A stretch of DNA of 49,160 bases from an uncultured Tissierellia bacterium. GTDB lineage: Bacteria; Bacillota; Clostridia; Tissierellales; Tissierellaceae. Below the pieces are notes generated by a model, which made no database searches, had not been told where the DNA came from, and saw only the letters and a list, made by a program, of their open reading frames with translations. The translations under genes and the position numbers were made by a program. Below, one piece after another: positions 27,762 through 36,398 of this stretch. The stretch covers positions 1 through 49,160 of the forward strand of contig CAMIXG010000012.1 in NCBI GenBank assembly GCA_946402705.1, in the 5' to 3' direction. Position 1 is the first letter of the stretch. The number at the start of each line of letters is the position of its first letter.

Positions 27762-27820
27762 CTTAGATTGTAGTATTATCTTTACAATCTAAGCATATAG
27801 TATTTTTTTCTAAATTTCAA
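27762..27820 (-). promoter_or_regulatory. phnD promoter with 11-bp operator-like dyad
   Basis: On the minus strand TTGAAA (27815-27820), a 17-nt spacer and TATGCT (27792-27797) form a promoter. A perfect inverted repeat CTTAGATTGTA / TACAATCTAAG (27783-27793 and 27762-27772, 10-nt spacer) overlaps the -10 edge and start point and ends at the ribosome site. It would either be a repressor operator or form a hairpin against the Shine-Dalgarno sequence. Confidence 0.65.
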
Positions 27821-28453
27821 TATTCTAAACAGCTATAATTTGCTAAGTGAGTGATTTAGAGCTAGATTTTTTAACCCTAAATCATGAAAATTTGTTTTAA
27901 TATTTCATAATTCTAAATTTGTTTGTTTCATAATCTGACTTTATAAATACTAAAAGTTACGATATGTTTTGTAACTATTTACATGCAATATCTACCCCAG
28001 ATTTTTTATTTTTAATCTAACAAATTTTTGAAGCTTTTTTTCTAGCTTCAAACTCATGTAACCTTTATCGTCACTTATTTTCATTAGTTTAGGTTTTTTA
28101 TTTAAATACCATTTTTTGTTAAAATGTTACTTGTTTCATTATTTTTTTATTCTTTTTTCTATTTTTATAGGTGTTTAACTTTCTTTTTTAAAGTAAATTC
28201 ATTTTTTTATATAAATTTATTAATGATTTTATTAAGTTTTTAGATGAAATTATGGTATTTTTATAGTTTTCTAAGTAATTTTAAGTCTTATTTCTTATTT
28301 TTTTACATTTTTAAGGTTAAATTGTTTATAACTTTATTTTTGTAATCCATTTTTCATTTGCCTATTTATATCAAAAATAAATCTTATCTAGCCAATATAA
28401 AATCCTAACTTTAATTTATAATAATTTTTCAAGCTACTAATTTTCCTACAAAA
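27821..28453. other. Long AT-rich spacer without visible genes
   Basis: About 630 bases of extreme A/T content with many T runs lie upstream of phnD and downstream of a lipoprotein gene. No open frame with a ribosome site, RNA gene or dyad stood out. Confidence 0.55.
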
Positions 28454-28476
28454 AAAGAGAACCTAGAGTTCTCTTT
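28454..28476 (-). terminator. Terminator of the first small lipoprotein gene
   Basis: AAAGAGAAC / GTTCTCTTT with a 5-nt loop is followed on the minus strand by a seven-T run. Confidence 0.88.
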
Positions 28477-28489
28477 CTTGTATTTTTAT

Positions 28490-28951
28490 TTAATTTATAT
28501 ACATTATTTCTTTCATATCTTCCTGAGGATGATTTGGTGTTTCCCAATATAATTCTAGTTTTTCATAAGTATATTTTTTCTCAATTGCATCTTTTATTAA
28601 AACTGCACTCTTATCTGCAAGTGCCTCTGCCTCTTCCTTATTAGCATTATCTATTTTCATAAATAACTGTAATTCTATAATTTTCTTATTATCATTCTTA
28701 TCTACTAAGGCTTTTTGATTTACTATTGTATAGTTTTCATATTCCTTATCTACAAATATCTTATTTACTACTTCCTTTATCTCTCCTGCAACCTTTTCAC
28801 TTTCCACATAAGTTGTAACTAATGATTTATCTTCTGTTTCCTCTATCTTTAATTTTTCGTCTTCAACATCTTCTTTCTTATCTTGCTTACGACAAGCCAC
28901 TGATAATAGCGCTAGTCCTAATACAAATATTATATACATGTACTTTTTCAT
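28490..28951 (-). CDS. Small lipoprotein, paralogue of the one at 31481
   Basis: This is a 153-residue secreted lipoprotein: signal peptide with lipobox LSVAC (Cys20), a charged linker rich in Glu/Asp/Lys (residues 21-45), then an alpha/beta domain. The C-terminal segment ELYWETPNHP followed by an acidic stretch matches TITWTSPNHP in the second small lipoprotein 3 kb away. The middle KIDNANKEEAEALADKSAVLIKDAI also aligns with KVEDKEEAEKLMEEYSQEF there. I do not recognise the family. The two paralogues flank an SLH adhesin-like gene, which suggests a cell-envelope role. The start is ATG after GGGAGGG. Confidence 0.78.
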   Translation of the reverse strand: MKKYMYIIFVLGLALLSVACRKQDKKEDVEDEKLKIEETEDKSLVTTYVESEKVAGEIKEVVNKIFVDKEYENYTIVNQKALVDKNDNKKIIELQLFMKIDNANKEEAEALADKSAVLIKDAIEKKYTYEKLELYWETPNHPQEDMKEIMYIN

Positions 28952-29116
28952 TTTATCCCTCCCCTTAATATCTTATTAAAAAATAAAAAAAATGCAAGTT
29001 TCTAAGAATTTCCTAATATAAACTGGGTATAAATTCATGTGATTATATTTAGATTTCAATTCATTATATATTTAATATAATATTTCGAATGAAATCAATT
29101 AAAAGGGAGTGATTTT

Positions 29117-31417
29117 ATGACAAAAAATCGTATAGTAGTACTGATTCTTATCTTAAGTATCATAATAGGTTCTTCTCTAAATGCTAATGCGGTATCTAGT
29201 GGTTTTCAAGGTGATGTAGAAGGCAGGGAAACAAAAAGTTCTTATTATAAATCCTTTAGATTGTTCTATCCTAATATAGAAAGCTCTTTTCTAAATAGAA
29301 CTTATGACTTTCATGCTTCCAATATGAATGAGGATACTTCTGTATCTGCAAAAGTCATACTGGGTAATTCAACTATACAATCTGTAGAAGAAAATTCTTT
29401 AGAAATGATCTTCATGGTAAATAATCAAACAATAGATTTAGATGATCCTATGTACAATTTCGATTTTAAAGTCTCTACTGATGGAAATATTTTTTCATCT
29501 GGAAAATCTGATTTAGAAAAACAGTCTGATGAAACTTATAAATATAAAGATTCCATCAAAGGTTATCAAATTATATTTGAAAACAATCCAAGTCTATTTC
29601 ATAAAAATATAAGCTACCAAAGTACCCACAAAATAAAACTTGATTTAGATAAGATTACGGAAGCTCAAAGAAGAGGTCAAGAAAAACTACCTGATATTTT
29701 AAGTAGTAAAAATATTTATAGTGATGATTTAACAAGAGAATGGGGCCATGACATATACATTATAAATCCAAGCATTTCTGGTACTATTTTTTATGAAAAT
29801 CTTCCTACGAATGTGGAAAAACCAACTGGTACCAATCTTCTTCCTAAAAGTGATATACAAGTAAATCTAATAGAAAAAACTGACACTGGAAATTTAATTG
29901 TCTCAACTGCTAAAACTGATGCAAACGGAAGATTTAAATTTTCAAATATAGATGGTGAACCTTTCAAACTCAAAGATAGTAAAAACGAACTTTTTATTAC
30001 AATAGATGAAGATGCCTATTCTAGTTGGAGTTTTCATAATAATCTTATAGAAAAACTAGATGAAACTAGTGGCAGTCTTGCCAAAATTACAGACATTAGT
30101 AGATATCAAGATGAATTTGAAAATGTTATGAAAAATGTAGAGTGGAGTGACGAATTTAAAACCTTAGAAACAAATGGAGAAAGAGCTAAAAACTTTCAAG
30201 TTATCTTAACAGATAAAAGCACCTCAAATTATGGTTCTGTTACAGTAAAGTATTTAGATAAATTTGGAAATGAAATCTCAGATTCTGAAACTTTATCTGG
30301 AAAAATTGGTGAATCTTATAAAACAGTTCCTAAAAGCATAAATAATTACAAACTTTTTGGATTAGAGGGTGCTAGTCCCGAAGGCAAATTTAGTAGTCAA
30401 TCAACTATTGTTAAATATATCTATGAAAAAGAGCCTCTTAGAGGAAGTGTTACAGCACAATATCTAGATGTACATGGAAATTCTATAGCATACTCAGAAA
30501 GTTTCTATGGTGAAATAGGCAATAGCTACAATACAAATCGTAAGTCTATTTCCAATTATAGTTTTAAAAAAACTGAGGGTGCAAGCACTTCAGGTGAATT
30601 TATAGCTGGAAATTTAATTGTAAAATATATATATGAAAAAGACACAGATACAAAAGATCCAAAGAAACCAGATCCAATAAAGCCAGACCCAATAAAACCA
30701 CAACCACCTACTAAAGAAAAAGAGATTGGTAAGGTTATAGAACCGAAGGTTGAGTATGAATTAAATAAAGATGACCATTTTGCCTATATCAAGGGTTATC
30801 CAGATATTACTGTTCAACCAAACAGCTACATTACCCGTGAAGAAGTGGCTATGGTGATTTATAGACTTATGGAACCTGAATATAGAAATCAGATAAAAAC
30901 TAGTAGTCACAATTTCATAGATATGACTGATGAAACTTGGTCGACCAAAGCAATTTCAACCCTTACTAAAGGAGATATATTGAAAGGTTATAGTGATGGA
31001 AGTTTTAAACCACATGCTAATATGACCAGGGCAGAAATATCAAAAGTTATAGCCAGATTTACTGATACCATGGTTTTAGAAACTCATTTTCCAGATATCT
31101 TGGGTCACTGGGCAGAAAATTATATTAATACTCTACAAAAAAATGGTTGGATAGATGGTTATGAAACTGGTGAATTTAAACCTAATGACCTTTTAACAAG
31201 GGCTGAATTTGTAACTATTATGAATAATTTCTTAGATAGAAAAGTACACAAGGAAAACACTTTATCGAACCTAAAACAATTTAAAGATTTACCAGAAGAA
31301 TGGTATTATACACAAATGATTGAAGCCATAAATGGCCATGAGTATGAATTAGATAGGCTCCCTGATGGGACAGAAACTTGGACTAAACTTGTTGACACTA
31401 AGTTTCCAGATAAATAA
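29117..31417 (+). CDS. SLH-anchored surface protein with CnaB-like and MucBP-like repeats
   Basis: This 766-residue exported protein has a signal peptide (cut near NANA, residue 25), an N-terminal beta-rich region (about 40-210) and a CnaB/SdrD-like beta-sandwich (about 220-300, with TAKTDANGRFKFSNIDG). Two MucBP-like repeats of about 72 residues follow (about 370-440 and 442-512, each with G-S-V-T-x-x-Y-L-D and ending V-K-Y-I-Y-E-K), then a Pro/Lys-rich linker with DPIKP repeats, and three C-terminal SLH modules (about 555-720) with ITREE and TRAE signatures. Proteins of this layout sit on the S-layer or wall polymer and often bind host or environmental glycans. AAAGGGAG precedes the ATG. 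It has its own terminator and lies convergent to a lipoprotein gene. Confidence 0.88.
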   Translation: MTKNRIVVLILILSIIIGSSLNANAVSSGFQGDVEGRETKSSYYKSFRLFYPNIESSFLNRTYDFHASNMNEDTSVSAKVILGNSTIQSVEENSLEMIFMVNNQTIDLDDPMYNFDFKVSTDGNIFSSGKSDLEKQSDETYKYKDSIKGYQIIFENNPSLFHKNISYQSTHKIKLDLDKITEAQRRGQEKLPDILSSKNIYSDDLTREWGHDIYIINPSISGTIFYENLPTNVEKPTGTNLLPKSDIQVNLIEKTDTGNLIVSTAKTDANGRFKFSNIDGEPFKLKDSKNELFITIDEDAYSSWSFHNNLIEKLDETSGSLAKITDISRYQDEFENVMKNVEWSDEFKTLETNGERAKNFQVILTDKSTSNYGSVTVKYLDKFGNEISDSETLSGKIGESYKTVPKSINNYKLFGLEGASPEGKFSSQSTIVKYIYEKEPLRGSVTAQYLDVHGNSIAYSESFYGEIGNSYNTNRKSISNYSFKKTEGASTSGEFIAGNLIVKYIYEKDTDTKDPKKPDPIKPDPIKPQPPTKEKEIGKVIEPKVEYELNKDDHFAYIKGYPDITVQPNSYITREEVAMVIYRLMEPEYRNQIKTSSHNFIDMTDETWSTKAISTLTKGDILKGYSDGSFKPHANMTRAEISKVIARFTDTMVLETHFPDILGHWAENYINTLQKNGWIDGYETGEFKPNDLLTRAEFVTIMNNFLDRKVHKENTLSNLKQFKDLPEEWYYTQMIEAINGHEYELDRLPDGTETWTKLVDTKFPDK

Positions 31418-31426
31418 TATTAAAAT

Positions 31427-31464
31427 AAAAGGTGAAGTTTTCAAATTTGAAAACTTCACCTTTT
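31427..31464. terminator. Bidirectional 38-bp palindromic terminator
   Basis: A perfect 19-bp inverted repeat with no spacer, A run on one side and T run on the other, lies between the convergent SLH and lipoprotein genes. It should terminate both. Confidence 0.95.
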
Positions 31465-31480
31465 ATTTATATTTTATAAA

Positions 31481-31945
31481 CTATCCCTTGTAATCTATTT
31501 TTTCTATAGACTCACCTTCTGGGTGATTTGGAGAAGTCCAAGTTATTGTAACTTCTTCATATTTTTCTAGTTTATACATTTCTTCAAAAAACTCTTGAGA
31601 ATATTCTTCCATTAGTTTTTCTGCTTCTTCCTTGTCTTCAACCTTTATATCTAGTCTTAAGTCTAAGATATAAAGTCTATCTGGATCATCAATATCCGTT
31701 TGAGGTCTTGCATCAATTAATTCTACATCCTTCATTTTCTTTACTAAATCACTTGTTTCTTCTAAAGCTCTAGATAGTGTTCTAGCTTCTTTTTCCTTAT
31801 CTGTTAATTCTACCTCATCAACTATTGGTTTTGGATCTTCTATATCTGTTGTTGGTTCTTCCTTATCAGTTTTTTTTCCACAACCAGTCAAGGCAAGTGA
31901 ACCTGCCACTAGTAATGTCATTCCTAAAACTATTTTCTTTTTCAT
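31481..31945 (-). CDS. Small lipoprotein, coupled to the amidase gene
   Basis: This is a 154-residue lipoprotein with lipobox ALTGC (Cys22), an acidic linker and a C-terminal alpha/beta domain ending in TITWTSPNHPEGESIEKI. It is a paralogue of the lipoprotein at 28490 (shared W-x-x-PNHP ending and EEAE helix). Its ATG comes 1 bp after the stop codon of an N-acetylmuramoyl-L-alanine amidase gene with GGGGGAG overlapping that gene's end, so translation is coupled. This linkage suggests a role around peptidoglycan hydrolysis, for example as an amidase regulator. No named family recognised. Confidence 0.8.
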   Translation of the reverse strand: MKKKIVLGMTLLVAGSLALTGCGKKTDKEEPTTDIEDPKPIVDEVELTDKEKEARTLSRALEETSDLVKKMKDVELIDARPQTDIDDPDRLYILDLRLDIKVEDKEEAEKLMEEYSQEFFEEMYKLEKYEEVTITWTSPNHPEGESIEKIDYKG

Positions 31946-31946
31946 A

Positions 31947-32489
31947 TTATCTCCCCCATATTCCTAAGTACCTTACTATCTCTCTTCCTATAGAACTTCC
32001 GATTTCTTCTAATCTTTCCTCAAAAATTCTATTATCTAAACTACTATCAATAAATCCAACTTCTAATAATATAGCTGACATAGCTGTTTTTTTCAATACA
32101 AAAAAATTTGCATTTTTCACACCCCTATTCTTAAATCTAAACTTACTTAAAATTTTTACAAGTTTTTCAGCTAAATCTCGTGTTTTAATTGAAGTAGTTT
32201 TATAGACATAAGCTTCAACTCCATTTGCCTTTTCTGGTATAAAGGCATTTCTATGAATGGATACAAATAAATCTACCTTGTAGTAGTTGGCTATCTTACA
32301 TCTATCTGACAAAGATACATAAATGTCTTTGTTTCTAGTTTCGATTACGATTATACCAAAACTTTCCAAATAACTTGATATTATTTTGCCCAGCCTTATA
32401 GTATCTCTAGACTCATAGTTACCCTTATAACTGGCTCCCAAATCATTTCCTCCATGTCCATAATCTAAACAGACTCTATTAATTTCCAT
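31947..32489 (-). CDS. N-acetylmuramoyl-L-alanine amidase (Amidase_3)
   Basis: The enzyme cleaves the bond between N-acetylmuramic acid and the peptide stem of peptidoglycan. From the chosen ATG the protein has 180 residues, a bare catalytic domain: CLDYGHGGNDLGA with the first zinc His, a Glu in GNYESRD, SIHRNA with the second zinc ligand, and LLEVGFIDS with the catalytic Glu. The frame extends 23 codons further up to position 32558, but this ATG has a GAGGTGA site five bases before it and the extension (with KFFYGKSYKYRGD) is not a signal peptide, so the shorter form is preferred. No signal or wall-binding domain is present, which is odd for a wall enzyme; export or use in spore/lysis processes is unclear. 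Confidence 0.87.
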   Translation of the reverse strand: MEINRVCLDYGHGGNDLGASYKGNYESRDTIRLGKIISSYLESFGIIVIETRNKDIYVSLSDRCKIANYYKVDLFVSIHRNAFIPEKANGVEAYVYKTTSIKTRDLAEKLVKILSKFRFKNRGVKNANFFVLKKTAMSAILLEVGFIDSSLDNRIFEERLEEIGSSIGREIVRYLGIWGR

Positions 32490-32620
32490 ATAATCACCTC
32501 GATATTTATATGATTTTCCATAAAAAAACTTACCTATTAGATTACAATATGGTTTCATTTTAGTTACTTTGTAGATATTGACTAGTCCTAATGGTATAAT
32601 TATTAAAAAGGAGGGATATT

Positions 32621-33664
32621 ATGTTTAAAAACAAAACAAATATTAAGAGAATAGTTGCAACATCTTTGGCTTCAGTAGTAATACTTAGCACTGCAGCATT
32701 TGCAGCTAGTAAAGTATATACTAAACAAATACCTGCAACTTACGGAAGAATTAAATTCAATTATAATGGAGTAGATGTAACTCAGGACATAGAAAGTAAA
32801 TATGGTACTCCAGCATTTATCTCAGGAGACCGTTCATACGCTCCAGTTAGAGCTATTGCAGATTTAGTAGGAGTTAATGTTAGATGGGATGCAGCAACTT
32901 ATACTGCCTACCTAACTAGTAATACTACAAATACTACTTTATTAGAGCAACAAGTAACTATGTTAAAGGCTGAAAATGAAACTTTAAAACAAAAATTAAA
33001 AGATGGTGGTTCTTCAGATTCAGATAAGTCTATATCTGATTTAGAAAAACAACTTAGAAAAGACTATGGAACTTATGAAAGAATAGAATTTGATATAAGC
33101 TTATCTGGAAACAGCAAAAGAGCTGATCTTAAAATCACTACAAACTTAGGTTCTAGCCGTAATAGAGAAAATTGGAATGACCTATCTGAAAGAGATAGAG
33201 AAAGATTCATAGAAAGAATTGTTTCAGATATCCAAAGAGAATACAAAGATTGTGATGTTGATGGATATTTAAGAGATTCTGACTCTAGAGATGATTTATA
33301 TACTTTTAGAAAAGATGGAAATAGAAGTATTGACTTTAAAACTAAAAGTGGTTCTAGCATGAAAAATGTGGAGAAAAAATTAAACAAAGACCATGATAGA
33401 ATAGGTGATGTAAGGTATATCGAATATACTGTTAAAGATGATGGTAAGGATAGATACACTATAACTGGTGAAGTAGATTACAGCAAGTATGAAAAAGAAT
33501 GGAATAGCTTGAAAGATGATAAATTAGAAACTTTCATGGAAGATATTAAATATACTGCTTCTAAGGAAATTGGTGGTAGACCTGAAATAGATGTGGAACT
33601 AAAAGATGGTAGAAAAACACTAGCAACTTATTCTAGAAATGATAGATTTAAAAGAGAATATTAA
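32621..33664 (+). CDS. Secreted stalk-domain protein with duplicated C-terminal module
   Basis: This is a 347-residue exported protein: signal peptide (cut near AFAA, residue 29), a copper-amine-oxidase-N-like stalk domain (about 35-100, with the DRSYAPVRAIADLVGVNVRWD core), a short coiled coil (about 105-147) and two related modules (about 148-232 and 258-341). Each module has a beta strand pair, then E-x-W-N-x-L-x-x-x-x-x-E-x-F-x-E-x-I and an acidic D-V-D or D-V-E-L-K-D strand, indicating an internal duplication. Stalk domains are frequent in wall-associated clostridial proteins of unknown role. AAGGAGGG precedes the ATG. Divergent from the amidase operon. Confidence 0.8.
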   Translation: MFKNKTNIKRIVATSLASVVILSTAAFAASKVYTKQIPATYGRIKFNYNGVDVTQDIESKYGTPAFISGDRSYAPVRAIADLVGVNVRWDAATYTAYLTSNTTNTTLLEQQVTMLKAENETLKQKLKDGGSSDSDKSISDLEKQLRKDYGTYERIEFDISLSGNSKRADLKITTNLGSSRNRENWNDLSERDRERFIERIVSDIQREYKDCDVDGYLRDSDSRDDLYTFRKDGNRSIDFKTKSGSSMKNVEKKLNKDHDRIGDVRYIEYTVKDDGKDRYTITGEVDYSKYEKEWNSLKDDKLETFMEDIKYTASKEIGGRPEIDVELKDGRKTLATYSRNDRFKREY

Positions 33665-33670
33665 GATAAA

Positions 33671-33700
33671 TAAAAAAACTAGCCTAGGCTAGTTTTTTTA
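33671..33700. terminator. Bidirectional 30-bp palindromic terminator
   Basis: A perfect palindrome (TAAAAAAACTAGCCT and complement) with A and T runs lies between the convergent stalk-domain and phnE genes. Confidence 0.93.
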
Positions 33701-33709
33701 TTTCTAAAT

Positions 33710-35290
33710 CTATATATATTTTTTTCTTATAAAATTACTTAATACATCAATAAGAGCCACTGTTACTGCAATTCCAAAGATTAACAGACCAACCACTTCC
33801 CAGTTTCTCCAGGCTATGTTTGTAGTAAGTGATGCTCCTATACCTCCAGCTCCTATTATTCCCATTATTGTACTAGTTCTCATATTCGACTCCATCCTAT
33901 ATAAAACTAGGGAAACAAAATTTGGTCTAGTTTCTGGTAAAACTCCATTTTTATAGACTGCTATATTTTCACAACCAGTTACTCTCACACTATTTAAGAT
34001 ATTATCATTTATATTTTCTATGACTTCACTATAGAGTTTAGTAAATACCCCTGTTGTATATACTCCAAGTGCTAAAACTCCTGCTAGGGCTCCTGGTCCC
34101 ACTCCCCTAAAAAATATAATTGCCATAACAATAGATGGAAAGGTTCTAAGTAGATTTACAAATAATTTTATAACCATAACTACATACTTGTCAGAATTTA
34201 TGTTATAGGAGGCAAAGTAGGATAGTATCAGCCCAAATACAGTCCCAATTATAGTAGCTAGCATGGCTATATAAACACTTTCCTTTAAACCCTTTATCAT
34301 CTTTGGCATATAGGAAAAATCCATATGAGCCATTCTAGTTATTATGGTTTTAAACTGTGATAAGCCTAGCATGAGCCTTTCTTTATCTATTCCTATAGAT
34401 TTATATACCAAATAAATTAAAACGCCTATCAAAGCTATAATCGCAATATTTTTTGATTTCTTATAAAGCTTAAATTCTCTTATATTATTCAGCCTTATAT
34501 GTGTAGTTTTAAGTTTTTCCCTAATATGTAAACTTATATAATCTATTAAAAATATAGTTATAAGTAAGATTAAGATTAAGGTAGCTAAATTATCATATCT
34601 TAGATGATTCAAGTCCCTCCACATTATTTGACCTATACCACCCGCTCCAACAAATCCAAGAACTGTTGCTCCCCTGATGTTTATTTCCAAAACCATAAAA
34701 AATATTGCCAAGGATTGCTGCATTATAGTTGGAAGTATACAGTACTTCAACACTTGTAATTTACTAGCCCCAACAGCTATAGTTGAATTCAAAATATTAT
34801 TAGGTATTCCCTCTATATAATCCTTTAACATTTTTAAAGCTGCTAGGACTGATGTTATTGATAAGGCTAAAATACCTGAAAATTTTCCTATACTAAATAC
34901 AGTTACTAGTACTGCTGCCCATACGAGTGATGGTATAGTCCTAAAAAATGCAAATATTATATTTAATATCTGCCATATAATTTTATTCGGTGCTGTGTTT
35001 TTAGATACCAATATGGATAAAGGTATTGCTATAATTATCCCTATAAGCGATGCTATAATGGCTATTTCTATAGTTTCTAAAAGTTTAGATGATACTTCCA
35101 TAATATAGCTAGTATTTATGGTTAACATTCTCTTTACTAGATTCATCATATTTGGAATACCTGTAAAAATTCTCACAAAATCAAATTCTACCTTGTAACC
35201 CAAAAATACAGTTATAGCTATCAAGACCATAAGTAAAGTATAGGCTTTTACCTTCTTTTTATAGATATATTCTTTCCAAGATTTCATCAT
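33710..35290 (-). CDS. phnE: Double-length PhnE-type ABC permease
   Basis: This is a 526-residue membrane protein made of two PhnE-like halves (about 40-255 and 280-520). Each has a binding-protein-dependent-transport core, an EAA-like loop (first AVGASKLQVLKYCILP, second VTGCENIAVYKNGVLP) and the family's late FVGAGGIG or IIGAGGIG turn. In most organisms PhnE is a single-domain protein acting as a dimer, so this is a fusion of two permeases able to form the whole channel. The frame is open upstream to 35314, but the ATG here has AGGTGAG at proper spacing. It overlaps the phnC end by 32 bp, indicating coupled translation. No phnD or C-P lyase gene is adjacent. Confidence 0.88.
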   Translation of the reverse strand: MMKSWKEYIYKKKVKAYTLLMVLIAITVFLGYKVEFDFVRIFTGIPNMMNLVKRMLTINTSYIMEVSSKLLETIEIAIIASLIGIIIAIPLSILVSKNTAPNKIIWQILNIIFAFFRTIPSLVWAAVLVTVFSIGKFSGILALSITSVLAALKMLKDYIEGIPNNILNSTIAVGASKLQVLKYCILPTIMQQSLAIFFMVLEINIRGATVLGFVGAGGIGQIMWRDLNHLRYDNLATLILILLITIFLIDYISLHIREKLKTTHIRLNNIREFKLYKKSKNIAIIALIGVLIYLVYKSIGIDKERLMLGLSQFKTIITRMAHMDFSYMPKMIKGLKESVYIAMLATIIGTVFGLILSYFASYNINSDKYVVMVIKLFVNLLRTFPSIVMAIIFFRGVGPGALAGVLALGVYTTGVFTKLYSEVIENINDNILNSVRVTGCENIAVYKNGVLPETRPNFVSLVLYRMESNMRTSTIMGIIGAGGIGASLTTNIAWRNWEVVGLLIFGIAVTVALIDVLSNFIRKKYI

Positions 35291-35990
35291 CAAGCTCACC
35301 TGCACTTCCGTCAAATACTATTTTCCCCTTGTGTAAAGCTACAATTCTAGAACAATACTCCCTTGCAAGATTCACATCATGTATATTTAATACTATAGTC
35401 ATATTTTTCTTAAAATTTACCATTTTAAAATAGTCCATAACTACCTTTGAAGTTTGTATATCCAGACTTGCAACTGGCTCATCTGCTAAAATTATCTTGG
35501 GCTGCTGACAAAGCGCCTTTGCTATAGATACTCTTTGTTTTTGTCCACCAGATAAATTATCTGCCCTTTCAAAGATTTTATCTTCAAGTCCTACATTCTT
35601 TAGGGCTTTTTCCGCAAGAGCATATTCACTTTCAGTAAATCTTCCCAGTATTGTATCAAGTTTTGACTTGTATCCAAGTCTTCCCATCAAAACATTTTCC
35701 AGCACAGTAGATCTTTCTATTAGATTATAGTCTTGAAATATCATGCCTATCTTTCTTCTTACTCCCCTAAGTTTCTTTTCTTCATAACTAGTTATATCTT
35801 CATCATCTATTATAATTTTTCCCGTTTTTGGTTCTACCAGTTTATTTATAGTTTTAAGCAAGCTAGATTTCCCACTTCCACTTGAGCCAATAACCCCTAT
35901 AAATTCACCTTTTTGTATATTAAGATTAACATTATTCACTGCAAAATATTCTCCGTCATATGATACAGATAGATTTTCTAATTTTATCAT
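35259..35990 (-). CDS. phnC: PhnC-type phosphonate/phosphate-analogue ABC ATPase
   Basis: This 243-residue ATPase has Walker A GSSGSGKSS (about 35-43), the Q-loop MIFQDYNLIERSTVLENV, the signature LSGGQKQRV (near 147) and Walker B IILADEPVASLD. The Q-loop region and the GRLGYKS segment after it match PhnC rather than general amino-acid ATPases. It energises the PhnE permease encoded immediately downstream. The binding protein for the system is presumably the PhnD-like lipoprotein encoded about 8 kb away on the same strand. An AbrB-like regulator gene lies 46 bp upstream. Confidence 0.9.
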   Translation of the reverse strand: MIKLENLSVSYDGEYFAVNNVNLNIQKGEFIGVIGSSGSGKSSLLKTINKLVEPKTGKIIIDDEDITSYEEKKLRGVRRKIGMIFQDYNLIERSTVLENVLMGRLGYKSKLDTILGRFTESEYALAEKALKNVGLEDKIFERADNLSGGQKQRVSIAKALCQQPKIILADEPVASLDIQTSKVVMDYFKMVNFKKNMTIVLNIHDVNLAREYCSRIVALHKGKIVFDGSAGELDDEILERIYL

Positions 35991-36036
35991 CTTATTCTCC
36001 TATCATCTTTATTCTATTTTGATTATATCACAGCCC

Positions 36037-36276
36037 TTAAAGTTTCTTTCTCCTTTTATATTCGTTCAAAAGCTCTTCTCCAGAAAATCCCTCATCTTTT
36101 ATTTTTTCAAGTAAGGATTTAGAATCATCCTTTAACTCTTCGTAAAAAGGTCTGATTATTATTTCATCATCCTCAAGTATGCATAAAACTTTATTTCTTA
36201 TCTCTAAGTTTAAAATATACTCTTTGGGTATAATAATATTACCATGATTATCGATTGTCAAAACTTCAGCTTTCAT
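36037..36276 (-). CDS. AbrB/SpoVT-type DNA-binding protein
   Basis: This is a 79-residue protein with an N-terminal AbrB swapped-hairpin domain (VLTIDNHGNIIIPKEYILNL, then VLCILEDDEIIIRP, residues about 4-43) and a charged helical C-terminus. Such proteins act as transition-state regulators or as antitoxins. No toxin gene accompanies it. Being 46 bp upstream of phnC on the same strand it may be the first gene of that operon and its regulator. GAGGTGAT precedes the ATG. Confidence 0.82.
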   Translation of the reverse strand: MKAEVLTIDNHGNIIIPKEYILNLEIRNKVLCILEDDEIIIRPFYEELKDDSKSLLEKIKDEGFSGEELLNEYKRRKKL

Positions 36277-36331
36277 AAAATCACCTCTATATTTTATTAT
36301 AGCTTGATTTTCTAATTTTTTGAATGATTTG

Positions 36332-36360
36332 TTGAAATTTTAAAAACTAATTGATATTAT
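36332..36360 (+). promoter_or_regulatory. Promoter of the CAP-domain gene
   Basis: TTGAAA (36332-36337) and TATTAT (36355-36360) are separated by 17 nt, about 40 bp upstream of the ATG, which has a perfect AAGGAGG. Confidence 0.6.
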
Positions 36361-36398
36361 GGCTACAATTAGTAGGATATAGTTAAGGAGGTTTTTAA

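Noticed and set aside
31947..32558. Longer amidase start at 32558
   Set aside because: The ATG at 32489 has a strong GAGGTGA site and begins right before the conserved domain; the extension has no signal peptide.
35259..35314. phnE start at 35314
   Set aside because: It would need a TTG start without a good ribosome site and a 56-bp overlap. ATG at 35290 has AGGTGAG at correct spacing.
36037..36276. AbrB-like protein as antitoxin of a toxin-antitoxin pair
   Set aside because: No toxin-like small gene adjoins it. The neighbours are phnC and a divergent CAP gene, so a regulator role is the simpler reading.
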